In this document: positions 1-7,618 of the stretch, in pieces
Position numbering within the stretch: the stretch's first letter is position 1
Layout of the letters: each line of letters begins with the position of its first letter
From: Proteobacteria bacterium UBA6522
Lineage (GTDB): Bacteria; Pseudomonadota; Gammaproteobacteria; Steroidobacterales; Rariloculaceae
Length of the DNA stretch: 12,404 bases
Direction: 5' to 3'
Assembly: GCA_002434915.1 (NCBI GenBank)
Contig: DJLG01000126.1
Coordinates: 1 to 12,404 of the forward strand
Made by a program: the position numbers and the translations under genes
Notes under the pieces: model-generated
Seen by the model: only the letters and a program-made list of their open reading frames with translations
Database searches by the model: none
Told to the model about the DNA's origin: nothing

Positions 1-1
1 C

Positions 2-535
2 GAAGCAAAATCTCTTAAGGCCCTACAACTAATTACCGCAAAACCACTGATGTATGTGGCTAATTTAGATGAAACAGGGTCACAGAATAATCCTTATCTT
101 AAATTAGTGCTCGACCTAGCCGAACGAGAAGATGTTCCGGTTGTCATCATTAGTGCGGTGTTTGAAGCAGAACTCGTACAACTACCAAAAGATGAACAAA
201 ACGCGTTCCTTGAAGAAATCAATTTAAAAGAGCCTGGGCTCAATAGAATGATAAGAGCTGCATACACCTTACTTAAACTGCAAACTTTCTATACAGCAGG
301 CCCACAGGAGGTGAGAGCCTGGACTATCCGTAAAGGTTCTAGTGCATACGATGCTGCAGGAGAAATTCATACAGATTTCCAAAGGGGCTTTATACGAGCT
401 GAAGTCATCTCTTTTGAAACGTTTATTGAACAACAAGGCGAACACGGCGCGAAGAAAACCGGAGAAATGCGGCTAGAAGGTAAGGATTACATTTTATTAG
501 AAGGTGATGTTGTTCACTTTCGATTCAATGTCTAA
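2..535 (+). CDS. ychF: YchF ribosome-associated ATPase (Obg family), C-terminal part, cut by window edge
   Basis: This is the last 177 residues of YchF, a cytoplasmic P-loop ATPase of the Obg/translation-factor class that binds ribosomes and is linked to the oxidative stress response. The reading frame is open from base 2, so the start and the nucleotide-binding G1-G3 motifs lie left of the window. What remains covers the end of the G domain (KPLMYVANLDE, then NNPYL) and the C-terminal TGS domain: EEPGLNR-like KEPGLNRMIRAAY, FYTAGPQEVRAWTIRKG, AAGEIHTDFQRGFIRAEVI, GAKKTGEMRLEGKDY and the terminal GDVVHFRFNV. These match E. coli YchF closely from memory, and the family is about 363 residues. 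The frame is intact to a TAA stop. It converges on the CDGSH gene with a 75-base AT-rich gap. Identity is near certain. Confidence 0.97.
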   Translation, partial: EAKSLKALQLITAKPLMYVANLDETGSQNNPYLKLVLDLAEREDVPVVIISAVFEAELVQLPKDEQNAFLEEINLKEPGLNRMIRAAYTLLKLQTFYTAGPQEVRAWTIRKGSSAYDAAGEIHTDFQRGFIRAEVISFETFIEQQGEHGAKKTGEMRLEGKDYILLEGDVVHFRFNV

Positions 536-610
536 ATCCATCTATCTAGCTTATCAATAATTGTTGCAACCAAAGTTTATTTTATAAAAAAGACTAAAAA
601 ATTCTCTAGC
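536..610. other. Convergent AT-rich gap between ychF and the CDGSH gene
   Basis: This short gap separates two converging genes. It holds a small all-AT inverted repeat (TTTAT-TTT-ATAAA) beside runs of A (T on the minus strand), and the 8-base palindrome GTTGCAAC. There is no GC-rich stem followed by a clean T-run, so I cannot call a confident intrinsic terminator for either gene. Confidence 0.4.
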
Positions 611-847
611 CTATAAGCGTTTATGGGTGCCATCACAAAATGGACTGTTTTCAGTGTGTTTACAGTTACACAAAGCCACCCGCCTCTTCTTTTCAATGGA
701 AAAGGCCTGAGGCTTAAATTCGGTACCCTTATGAGATCCATCACAAAAGGGTTGATTGTCAGACTTACCGCAAGTACACCAATAGAAGGTGCCTGCATCT
801 ATATCCATCACAAAAGGAACTTTTGAAAAAATTTCAGGTTTTTGCAT
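611..847 (-). CDS. Small CDGSH-type iron-sulfur protein with two CDGSH motifs
   Basis: A 78-residue soluble protein with two complete CDGSH signatures, C-x-C-x2-(S/T)-x3-P-x-C-D-G-(S/T)-H. The first runs from CTCGKSDN to PFCDGSH (about residues 24-39) and the second from CNCKHTEN to PFCDGTH (about 60-75). In this family three Cys and one His per motif hold a redox-active [2Fe-2S] cluster, so this protein should bind two, as in the mitochondrial MiNT-like and bacterial two-motif types. No signal peptide or membrane anchor is seen, unlike animal mitoNEET, so it is probably cytoplasmic. The physiological role of such small bacterial proteins is largely unknown; electron or cluster transfer is the usual proposal. 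It lies 63 bases downstream of the M20 gene on the same strand and could be co-transcribed. The ATG lacks a good Shine-Dalgarno. An out-of-frame DNA repeat of the second-half motif sits in its N-terminal region (see findings). Confidence 0.93.
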   Translation of the reverse strand: MQKPEIFSKVPFVMDIDAGTFYWCTCGKSDNQPFCDGSHKGTEFKPQAFSIEKKRRVALCNCKHTENSPFCDGTHKRL

Positions 848-910
848 TTAATTCATTACTTATTTTTGATTAAACATTAACTGCTTACTGCTATCTGTAC
901 CAAGTAGATC

Positions 911-2314
911 TTATGGTGTTGCTGCAATACCAATCATCGTATACCAAAGAAACTGAATCATCTGAAGCAAGGAGTCTTCTGGAATTCTCTCATCATCCCC
1001 GTGAGCGCCACCACCGGCGGCTAGATCTTCTTCATTCAAGACAGGGCCAAAACCATAACATGGCACACCTGCGGCACGCATTTGAGCTTTATCTGTAGAA
1101 CCTGCCATCATAGTGGGAAGTGTAATAGCCTGAGGGAAGAGCCTATTATTAACTGACTCAATCATCTGAAACATTTCATTGTCTATTGACGATGGTTCAC
1201 CTGGTGGCCGATAGATTCCCTCAGGAATAATCTCTACGTTTGGGTTATTGATAACAGCAGCCATGTCATCATAAAAGTCTTCTGGGTTTTCATCAGGCAA
1301 AGCTCTGATATCTAACGTAGCTTCTGCCTGGGTCGGTATAACATTTCTACGAAAACCGCCACTAATAATGGTTGGACTGATGCCAGTTCTTAAAATGGAA
1401 TAGTGTCGTGGATCATTCAACGCAAAGTACTGCTGAACCCGAGCCTGCTGATCAGGGTCTAATATTCCCCTATACCTTATGGCATCTTCCTCTGGGCTTA
1501 TAGTGGCAAGGCGTTCAAAATAAGCTTCGGTTGTATCGTTTAATCGCATTGGCGGTTGCCATGCGGCAAGTTTTGCAACAGCGGCAGAAAGTGCAGCAAT
1601 CGCATTATCTACCCGGGGTGCTGAACCATGTCCTGCAGTACCATGAGCTACAAGCTGCACACGCATTGGAAACTTTTCAGCAGTTGCAATTGACACATAA
1701 CGCACCTGACCATCACGTGCAACTGCACCCCCACCCTCTGCAAGACAATACTGAGAATCTATCTCATTCCAATGCTCATTAACCATAAAATCAATGCCAA
1801 CATGAGGTGTCCCCTCTTCTCCGGCTTCAGCAAGAAAAATGACATCTCGGTCAAGCTCAACCTGATAACGCTTTAGCATCAAAAGCAACATCAAACCTGC
1901 CGTAACACTATCTTTATCATCAAGTGAACCACGTCCATAGATATACCCATCACGTCTTACCGCATCAAACGGTTCAACAGACCAGTTTTCTCTCTGAACA
2001 CCTACTACGTCTGTATGGCCCATAATAAGAATAGGTAACTTTGAACCATTACCTGTAACTCGCGCGACCAGATTATCGCGACCTGGTTCAAGCGCATAAA
2101 GCCGCCCTTCAATTTCATCCCTCGCAAGGGCATTACGAAGATAATTTGCTACGGCGGTTTCATTGCCTGGTGGGTTAGTGGTATTTATCCGAAGTAGTTC
2201 TGTAAAATGGCTTAATGCTTCATTACCGACAGCATCCCAATCCACAAGATATCGGTCTTGTGATTGAGAAAGGATCGGCCAGCCAATTAAAAAAATGATA
2301 AAAAGTTGTCTCAT
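911..2314 (-). CDS. Secreted M20-family metallopeptidase/amidohydrolase
   Basis: A 467-residue zinc hydrolase of the M20 family (carboxypeptidase/ArgE/DapE-type amide hydrolysis). The N-terminus MRQLFIIFLIGWPILSQSQ is a short Sec signal peptide, so the enzyme is likely periplasmic or secreted. Metal-site motifs are in the expected order: HTDVV (H100, D102), GRGSLDD (D132 bridging), AEAGEEG (E166 base, E167 ligand), AEGGG (E193) and GGAHGDDE (H438). The dimerisation lid contains GHGSAPR, NVIPTQAEATLDIR and GSTDKAQMR, all typical of M20. The start at 2314 is chosen over an in-frame ATG at 2332 because AGGGGG lies 4 bases upstream and the signal peptide then begins correctly. It is divergent from tctC with a 66-base gap, and the CDGSH gene follows it. 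The substrate is unknown; an N-acyl amino acid or dipeptide would fit the family. Length is normal and no catalytic residue is missing. Confidence 0.92.
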   Translation of the reverse strand: MRQLFIIFLIGWPILSQSQDRYLVDWDAVGNEALSHFTELLRINTTNPPGNETAVANYLRNALARDEIEGRLYALEPGRDNLVARVTGNGSKLPILIMGHTDVVGVQRENWSVEPFDAVRRDGYIYGRGSLDDKDSVTAGLMLLLMLKRYQVELDRDVIFLAEAGEEGTPHVGIDFMVNEHWNEIDSQYCLAEGGGAVARDGQVRYVSIATAEKFPMRVQLVAHGTAGHGSAPRVDNAIAALSAAVAKLAAWQPPMRLNDTTEAYFERLATISPEEDAIRYRGILDPDQQARVQQYFALNDPRHYSILRTGISPTIISGGFRRNVIPTQAEATLDIRALPDENPEDFYDDMAAVINNPNVEIIPEGIYRPPGEPSSIDNEMFQMIESVNNRLFPQAITLPTMMAGSTDKAQMRAAGVPCYGFGPVLNEEDLAAGGGAHGDDERIPEDSLLQMIQFLWYTMIGIAATP

Positions 2315-2324
2315 GATGCCCCCT
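2315..2324 (-). promoter_or_regulatory. Ribosome binding site that fixes the M20 start
   Basis: On the minus strand AGGGGG (2324-2319) is followed by CATC and then the ATG at 2314. No comparable site precedes the alternative ATG at 2332. This supports the shorter start and a proper signal peptide. Confidence 0.75.
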
Positions 2325-2380
2325 ATGCTCATCTATGTAGTATAAACCTCCCGCAAGATCATCGTGCTAAAGTTTTATAT
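2315..2380. promoter_or_regulatory. Divergent promoter region between the M20 gene and tctC
   Basis: These 66 bases separate the starts of two divergent genes and must hold at least one promoter. On the minus strand TATACT (2344-2339) is a good -10 match about 25 bases before the M20 ATG, but the -35 position is poor (GCACGA). Toward tctC the region is AT-rich just before the ATG (TTTTATAT), with no clear -35/-10 pair. The compact arrangement would allow joint control of both genes, but I see no convincing operator repeat. Confidence 0.4.
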
Positions 2381-3367
2381 ATGAAGGTTAATCAGTTGAA
2401 TAGATATTTAAAAATAATAGCAGTACTAACTACTACCATCATGGGCTGGTCCATTGGATCAGCTGTTGTAGCCCAGGAAGTTTATCCTCTACGCCCCATT
2501 GATGTTGTTACCCATACTTCACCAGGTGGAGGTACGGATGCGACAGCTCGTGCTGTTTTACGGGGAACTCGGCAAGCTTTAGATACTAATATGAGCGTGC
2601 TTCCTAGAACTGGTGGCGGGGGCGTTGTGGCAATGACATATGTAAATAACCGTCCACGCGATGGTCATACGGTACTTGCAATTACACCTACGCACCTTTT
2701 CGCTATAGCTAGGGGCCAGGGACCGTTGTCAATTGATGATCTTGTAGGCGTGGCCCGCGCAACCGATGATCCTATCGTCGTTATGGTCAGGAACGACAGT
2801 CAACTACAAAGCTTGGAAGACTTGATAATAGAGGGACGTAATCAACCAATTAAGTGGGGTACTACCCAGATTGGAGGAGTAGATCATGTGGCCGGTGCAA
2901 TCCTAGCTCAAAAAGCAGAAACTCAATTGAGCGTAGTGCCATTTGCAGGTGGTGGTGAAATCGTAACAAACCTTATGGGCGGAAGTGTTGATGCTGCGGG
3001 ATTGAATCTTACTGAAGCTTTGGATCAGCTTACGCGCGGTGATTTCCGAGCGCTTGCTGTTATGTCAGAAGAAAGAATCCCGGTTATCAGTGATGTACCA
3101 ACAACAGTAGAACTTGGCTATGACGTAGTTTTTTCCACTGTGCGCGGATACCTTGTGCTTAAAGGAACACCTGAAGATCGTATCGACACCCTTGAACGAG
3201 GAATGCTTGAAGGTATGCAGCAACCAGATTTTCAGTCTTATCTTCAAGGTTCTGGACTTGATTCAAGCAGCATTGCTGACCGAGAAGCCTGGGACAACCA
3301 GGTTCGTCGTCTATATAGCGATGCCCGTGATGCTATGATTTCCCTTGGAATCATTCAAGACGAGTAA
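2381..3367 (+). CDS. tctC: TTT transporter periplasmic solute-binding protein (TctC/Bug family)
   Basis: A 328-residue periplasmic binding protein of the tripartite tricarboxylate transporter type. Residues 1-31 form a Sec signal peptide with a basic start, hydrophobic core and likely cleavage after AVVA before QEVYP. The mature part starts with the family features YPLRPIDVVTHTSPGGGTD (PGGxxD loop that contacts the ligand carboxylate), ATARA, then PRDGHTVLA, GVARATDDP and VDHVAGAIL, and ends with the helical PEDRIDTLERGM region. Length is normal. In-frame sequence extends upstream to an ATG at 2306, but that would overlap the M20 gene and bury the signal peptide, so 2381 is preferred. No Shine-Dalgarno is evident before it. 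It is followed by tctB after 18 bases, the classic CBA order. The ligand is probably a small organic acid, but which one cannot be told, since Bug proteins vary widely in specificity. Confidence 0.92.
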   Translation: MKVNQLNRYLKIIAVLTTTIMGWSIGSAVVAQEVYPLRPIDVVTHTSPGGGTDATARAVLRGTRQALDTNMSVLPRTGGGGVVAMTYVNNRPRDGHTVLAITPTHLFAIARGQGPLSIDDLVGVARATDDPIVVMVRNDSQLQSLEDLIIEGRNQPIKWGTTQIGGVDHVAGAILAQKAETQLSVVPFAGGGEIVTNLMGGSVDAAGLNLTEALDQLTRGDFRALAVMSEERIPVISDVPTTVELGYDVVFSTVRGYLVLKGTPEDRIDTLERGMLEGMQQPDFQSYLQGSGLDSSSIADREAWDNQVRRLYSDARDAMISLGIIQDE

Positions 3368-3385
3368 ATACCCTCTAATTCTATT

Positions 3386-3841
3386 ATGAAGCACGAAAAC
3401 ACTATTGCTGGAATAATATTAATAGGCTTTTGTGCAATTGCGTACTGGCTAACCACTGGTTTTAGTGAGGTATCTGCAATGTTATCTCAAAACGTGCCAC
3501 CTACTTTTTTCCCACGTTTAGTGCTTTCCATCATGGCCCTTTTGAGTATTATTTTGATTTTCACGGGCATAGGTCATAAACCTAAGTCTGCCGAATTTCT
3601 CCCAGCTTCCTTCTGGAAAACGGTTGGAATAATCATATCCGCAGGCATACTGGCATATTTTCTTGGCACACTAATTACTCTTGCTGTTATAGCAATGGTG
3701 TTACCTATCGCTTGGGGCGAACGTCGCTATAAGCTAATAGCGGCACTTACAGTTTTCTTGCCAATTAGCATTTATGTTGTCTTCACATTAGGTTTAGATG
3801 TGCGGTTCCCAACTGGGCGTATACTGGAAGCGGTGATGTAA
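3386..3841 (+). CDS. tctB: TTT transporter small membrane subunit (TctB)
   Basis: A 151-residue inner-membrane protein matching the TctB (DUF1468) pattern of four hydrophobic segments: roughly residues 7-28, 41-62, 76-108 (a long stretch that may be more than one pass) and 114-138. The motif PPTFFPRLVLSIMALLS just before the second segment is the family's conserved FFPR-type feature. TctB is the small, poorly conserved subunit that pairs with TctA. Identification rests on this motif, topology, size and position between tctC and tctA. It starts 18 bases after tctC and ends 5 bases before tctA, indicating one transcript. No strong Shine-Dalgarno precedes the ATG, so translational coupling with tctC is possible. 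Confidence 0.88.
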   Translation: MKHENTIAGIILIGFCAIAYWLTTGFSEVSAMLSQNVPPTFFPRLVLSIMALLSIILIFTGIGHKPKSAEFLPASFWKTVGIIISAGILAYFLGTLITLAVIAMVLPIAWGERRYKLIAALTVFLPISIYVVFTLGLDVRFPTGRILEAVM

Positions 3842-3846
3842 ATAGC

Positions 3847-5337
3847 ATGGATATTGGTCTCGAGTACGCATTACCAATTCTGACCGATCCAATTGTGATC
3901 GGTTTAATTATCGCGGGTACGCTAATCGGCGTAATTATTGGCGCATTACCGGGTCTATCATCCTCTATGGGCGTAGCGCTTTTGTTACCCTTTTCTCTCT
4001 ATCTTGATCCCATACCAGCAATTGCTCTTCTCTCCGCACTTTACTGCGCCGGAACATTTGGAGGATCAATAACGGCTATCTTAATCAATGCCCCAGGTGC
4101 ACCCCCAGCAGTAGCAACTGCATTTGATGGCTACCCTATGGCATTAAAGGGTGAAGCCGGTCGTGCCCTAGGAATAGCAGCAGTTTCATCAGTAAGCGGG
4201 GGGATATTTAGCTTATTGGTTCTGCTTTTTGCAGCACCCCTTCTTGCCAGAATAGCGTATAGCTTTGGTCCACCTGAATACTTTGCTCTAGGTGTATTTG
4301 CACTATCTATGCTTGCATCCATTAGCGGCGAAGCTCCAATAAAAAACTTAATTGGCGGCTGTCTTGGTCTTCTTATTGCAACGGTAGGTATAGATCTAAC
4401 TACTGGCGTTGAACGATTTACTTTTGGTGTTCCAGAACTTCTTGAAGGCATTCAGTTCATTCCAGTCCTTATCGGACTTTTTGCAGTAACTGAACTGCTG
4501 AATCAGGCTCAAGAACTTAATCGAGAAAAGATTGCGATTGCTTTATCTGCTGTGAAGCTCCCCTCTCTTAATGACTTCCGTCGCGTAAAAAATACCATTC
4601 TACGCTCTAGCGGGATCGGCATTTTTGTCGGCGTTCTACCTGCCGAAGGTAGCACTATGGCAGCGATGATCGGGTATAACGAAGCAAAACGATGGTCTAA
4701 CAGGCCTGAGGAATTTGGCAAAGGTGTAATTGAGGGCGTTGCTGGTCCTGAAGCGGCAAATAATGCAGCGACTGGAGGATCCATGGTGCCTACCCTGGCA
4801 CTCGGAATACCTGGTAGTGCTACTGCTGCCGTAATACTGGGAGGGCTACAGGTTCAAGGTTTGCGACCTGGCCCATATTTGTTTGAAGAACAACCAGGCC
4901 TTTTATATGCAATTTTCTTTGCCATGCTCATTGCAAACATTCTTTTTCTATTTATAGGATTGTTGGGAGCAAAGGTTTTTTCTCGGATTAGCCTTATCCC
5001 CTCAACTTTTTTATGGCCTACAGTTTTTGCTCTATGTTTTGTAGGTGCATATGGCCTTAATCAATCCATGGTAGATGTATGGATAATGCTCGTTGCAGGC
5101 TTGGTAGGCTTTGTTTTAAAGAAAAATGGATTTGGCCCAGCACCCATTATCATGGGAATTGTTCTTGGAGGGCTTATTGAGACATCCTTAGCACAATCCA
5201 TGATAATTTTTGACCAACAATGGACCGCTTTTTTCTCAAGACCTATTGCAATGGTATTTTTCATATTAGCTGTTGTTAGCCTTGCAGCAGCACAATTTCG
5301 GTCTTTACTCGCTAAGGTTCTTCCTCATAGAAAATAA
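3847..5337 (+). CDS. tctA: TTT transporter large membrane subunit (TctA)
   Basis: A 496-residue polytopic inner-membrane protein, the transport channel of the TTT system, which takes up carboxylates with an ion gradient and a TctC-type binding protein. Diagnostic motifs are IGALPGLSSSMGVALLLP (about 31-48), GTFGGSITAILINAPGAP (69-86) and AFDGYPMALKGEAGRALG (92-109). A second, related set follows: GVLPAEGSTMAAMIGYNEA (262-280), GVAGPEAANNAATGGSMVP (297-315) and LALGIPGSATAAVILGGL (317-334). The two sets mirror each other, as expected from the family's internal duplication. About ten or more hydrophobic segments are visible. Length is typical (about 500). It begins 5 bases after tctB without an obvious Shine-Dalgarno, consistent with coupled translation. 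The gene is intact. An 83-base gap separates it from the PrpD-like gene. Confidence 0.96.
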   Translation: MDIGLEYALPILTDPIVIGLIIAGTLIGVIIGALPGLSSSMGVALLLPFSLYLDPIPAIALLSALYCAGTFGGSITAILINAPGAPPAVATAFDGYPMALKGEAGRALGIAAVSSVSGGIFSLLVLLFAAPLLARIAYSFGPPEYFALGVFALSMLASISGEAPIKNLIGGCLGLLIATVGIDLTTGVERFTFGVPELLEGIQFIPVLIGLFAVTELLNQAQELNREKIAIALSAVKLPSLNDFRRVKNTILRSSGIGIFVGVLPAEGSTMAAMIGYNEAKRWSNRPEEFGKGVIEGVAGPEAANNAATGGSMVPTLALGIPGSATAAVILGGLQVQGLRPGPYLFEEQPGLLYAIFFAMLIANILFLFIGLLGAKVFSRISLIPSTFLWPTVFALCFVGAYGLNQSMVDVWIMLVAGLVGFVLKKNGFGPAPIIMGIVLGGLIETSLAQSMIIFDQQWTAFFSRPIAMVFFILAVVSLAAAQFRSLLAKVLPHRK

Positions 5338-5420
5338 AAAAACGTTTTGCGATAGTAAAAAACTGTATGACAATGGCCGAATTACGACTCAACATGAAGC
5401 CTAGATAGGGAGCAATTTTA

Positions 5421-6860
5421 ATGGCAACAGTCAGTGATATTGAAGCTTTTACGCCAGATATAACATCGAGTTATGGCGAAGGGCTAACCAAGGAAGTAAC
5501 TACATTCATTCTTGAAACAAGCTATGAGGCTATTCCTGAAGAGGTAATTGATCTCTCTAAAAAATCCATACTCGACGGACTTGGTCTTGCTTTATCTGGC
5601 TCAGTTGCTGAAAGCGGGCGTATCTCAAAAAACTATCTCAAAACCCTGGGGCTTAATGGCGAAACAACAGTTATTGGAACCGAGCTTCGGGTGCCAGAAC
5701 GATTTGCAGCGTTTGCTAATGGCATTGGTGTTCATGCTGATGATTATGACGATACACAACTAGCAGTTCAAAAAGACCGGGTCTACGGACTACTCACCCA
5801 TCCTACCGCACCCTGTCTCCCCGCAGCTTTAGCTGTAGCCGAGAAACAAGACCGTTCTGGGAAAGACTTAGCGCTTGCATATAACCTAGGGCTGGAGGTA
5901 GAAACGAAAATTGCTGAGGCTATATCACCAAGACACTATCAGCATGGTTTTCATGCAACAGCAACCTGCGGTGTTTTTGCCTCAGCCTCTGCTGTTTCAA
6001 GACTTTACGGCCTCAATTCAGATATTACAGCAAGAGCATTGGCGATTGCTGCAAGCCAAGCTGCAGGGCTTAGAGAGAATTTTGGAACGATGACAAAACC
6101 CTTTCATGCAGGACGAGCAGCAGAAGCGGGAGTCATCGCAGCAGATCTAGCCAAAGCCGGCTGGACCGCTACGGATAAAATTTTGGAATCGCCCAGAGGC
6201 TTTTTTCAAGCTCATGGTGGTGGCTACACTCTCGAAGCACTACAGGGCAAGCTCGGAGATCCATGGACATTCATGGACCCTGGGGTTTCCATTAAACCTC
6301 ATCCATCAGGATCATTGACACATCCTGGAATGACTAAAATGTTGGAACTCATACTCAAATACAATATTCAGCCAGATGAGGTTGAAACGGTGGATGTTGG
6401 CACTAATCACAACATGCCAAACGCTTTAATTCATCATCGCCCAAGCGATGAACTGCAAGCAAAGTTTTCCATGGAATTCTGTATGGCAATACTGCTTTTG
6501 GAACGTCGTGGGGCTCTACCAGAATTTACTGATGAGGCCACTAATCGTCCTGATGTTAAAAATATGATTAGTCGTATCAATTTTGGTGTTCACCCAGAAG
6601 CGGAAGCAGCAGGCTACGATAAGATGACAACGATCATTGATATTCATCTTAAAGATGGCCGCACTATTTCTGGACGTGCGGACTTTGGCAAAGGAAGCCC
6701 AGCGAACCCAATGAGCTATGACGAGGTCGCTGAAAAATTTAGAGGTTGTGCAGAGTTCGCCAGTTGGGATAAGGCACGCACTGAAAAAATTGTGGGTCTA
6801 GTAAGGGAGTTAGAAAACCTCGAATCAATCAGGACATTAACAACACTTCTGGCGAGCTAA
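5421..6860 (+). CDS. MmgE/PrpD family protein
   Basis: A 479-residue cytoplasmic protein of the MmgE/PrpD family, which includes 2-methylcitrate dehydratase, cis-aconitate decarboxylase and iminodisuccinate epimerase; the common theme is chemistry on small di- or tricarboxylates. Family features appear in order: LDGLGLALSGS (51-61), HADDYDDTQ (105-113), HPTAPCLPAALAVAE (127-141), GFHATATCGVFASA (176-189), GTMTKPFHAGRAAEAG (222-237), ESPRGFFQAHGG (256-267), KPHPSGSLTHPG (292-303) and RPSDELQAKFSMEF (340-353). Length is normal. The ATG has a clear ribosome site, AGGGAG at 5407-5412, 8 bases upstream. It lies 83 bases after tctA with no terminator seen, so read-through from the transporter genes is plausible. 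The SDR-like gene starts 4 bases after its stop. The context suggests it acts on the imported carboxylate; the exact reaction is unknown and true PrpD activity should not be assumed. Confidence 0.92.
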   Translation: MATVSDIEAFTPDITSSYGEGLTKEVTTFILETSYEAIPEEVIDLSKKSILDGLGLALSGSVAESGRISKNYLKTLGLNGETTVIGTELRVPERFAAFANGIGVHADDYDDTQLAVQKDRVYGLLTHPTAPCLPAALAVAEKQDRSGKDLALAYNLGLEVETKIAEAISPRHYQHGFHATATCGVFASASAVSRLYGLNSDITARALAIAASQAAGLRENFGTMTKPFHAGRAAEAGVIAADLAKAGWTATDKILESPRGFFQAHGGGYTLEALQGKLGDPWTFMDPGVSIKPHPSGSLTHPGMTKMLELILKYNIQPDEVETVDVGTNHNMPNALIHHRPSDELQAKFSMEFCMAILLLERRGALPEFTDEATNRPDVKNMISRINFGVHPEAEAAGYDKMTTIIDIHLKDGRTISGRADFGKGSPANPMSYDEVAEKFRGCAEFASWDKARTEKIVGLVRELENLESIRTLTTLLAS

Positions 6861-6864
6861 CGGT

Positions 6865-7605
6865 ATGGACTGGAATATAAGTCTGAATGGCGAAACAGCC
6901 CTCATTGTTGGAGGCACACGCAACATAGGTCTTAGTATTGCTGAAGCCATTAAGGGTGCTGGGGCAAATGTCTGTATCGTTGGTGGCTCTGACTACTCTG
7001 TTATGAAAACGGCATTAAGTCAGCTAGAAAAATCTAATGGGCAGTCTATGGGCTTGATCGCCGATATTTCGGATGAAAATGCTGTGTCGTCTGCTTTTCA
7101 AGAATGCGAAGAAAAGCTTGGTCCTGTCTCTATTTTGGTAAATGGGCCTGGATTTAGGCCTCATGGCCCTTTCACGGATATAACCCTTGATACTTGGAAT
7201 GCTGTAATGTCCATCATGCTTACTGGGCCTTTCATAACATCCCGAGAACTTTTTAGGCGACTTCCTCAAAATCGTAAGGGAGCAATCGTCAATATTGGTG
7301 GATTGAGTGCTCACCGGCCAGCAAAAGACCGCGCACATGTGATTGCTGCCAAGGCCGGTCTCACTGGACTGACTCGGGCTCTGGCTGCCGAGGGAGCAGG
7401 AAGAATTCGTGCTAACTGTATTGTGCCAGGCCTCATAGATACCCAAAGAAAACCTGATCAACCCCAGGCAAAATATAGTGATGAGGCAGCCAATGCTCCT
7501 GGAACTTGCGAAGATGTGTCACGTGTAGTGCTGTCATTTTCTAGTCCTCAGGACACTTATGTTACGGGACAAACAGTTCACGTTAGCGGTGGGCGTTATA
7601 TGTAA
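6865..7605 (+). CDS. SDR-fold (Rossmann) protein lacking the catalytic tyrosine
   Basis: A 246-residue protein of the classical short-chain dehydrogenase/reductase fold. The nucleotide-binding loop is GGTRNIG (16-22), with the acidic strand-end residue at ADIS (D67), NGPG (93-96) in place of the usual NNAG, the Ser motif NIGGLS (S148), K163 in AAKAGLTGLTRALAAEGA, then IRANCIVPGLIDT and the C-terminal YVTGQTVHVSGG. The usual YxxxK is replaced: four residues before K163 is V159 (codon GTG), preceded by H158. Without the Tyr proton donor, ordinary ketone/alcohol redox chemistry is doubtful; H158 could substitute, or the protein may catalyse something else. I have a vague recollection of similar SDRs with an HVxxAKAG segment, so this may be a subfamily trait, not a broken gene. 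It starts 4 bases after the PrpD-like stop and is surely co-translated with it. Fold call is firm; reaction unknown. Confidence 0.88.
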   Translation: MDWNISLNGETALIVGGTRNIGLSIAEAIKGAGANVCIVGGSDYSVMKTALSQLEKSNGQSMGLIADISDENAVSSAFQECEEKLGPVSILVNGPGFRPHGPFTDITLDTWNAVMSIMLTGPFITSRELFRRLPQNRKGAIVNIGGLSAHRPAKDRAHVIAAKAGLTGLTRALAAEGAGRIRANCIVPGLIDTQRKPDQPQAKYSDEAANAPGTCEDVSRVVLSFSSPQDTYVTGQTVHVSGGRYM

Positions 7606-7618
7606 TAAAACTACGCCC
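7591..7618 (+). terminator. Weak stem-loop over the end of the SDR-like gene (candidate terminator)
   Basis: GGGCGT (7591-7596) can pair with ACGCCC (7613-7618) across a 16-base loop that contains the stop codon. No T-run follows on either strand. GCCCT at 7615-7619 could instead pair with AGGGC at 7664-7668. It sits where two operons converge, so a transcription end is expected nearby, but this is not a canonical intrinsic terminator. Confidence 0.25.

Noticed and set aside
577..798. Open frame on the minus strand overlapping the CDGSH gene, plus a plus-strand frame at 623-826
   Set aside because: Both are shadows of the CDGSH gene, whose frame carries the complete metal-binding motifs; the alternative translations show no recognisable features.
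4131..5264. Three minus-strand open frames of 67-106 codons inside tctA
   Set aside because: They are antisense to strongly conserved TctA motifs and have no ribosome sites or recognisable products.
7024..7461. 145-codon minus-strand open frame within the SDR-like gene
   Set aside because: It lies entirely within a gene with clear Rossmann motifs and encodes a low-complexity, Ser/Arg-rich sequence typical of an antisense shadow.
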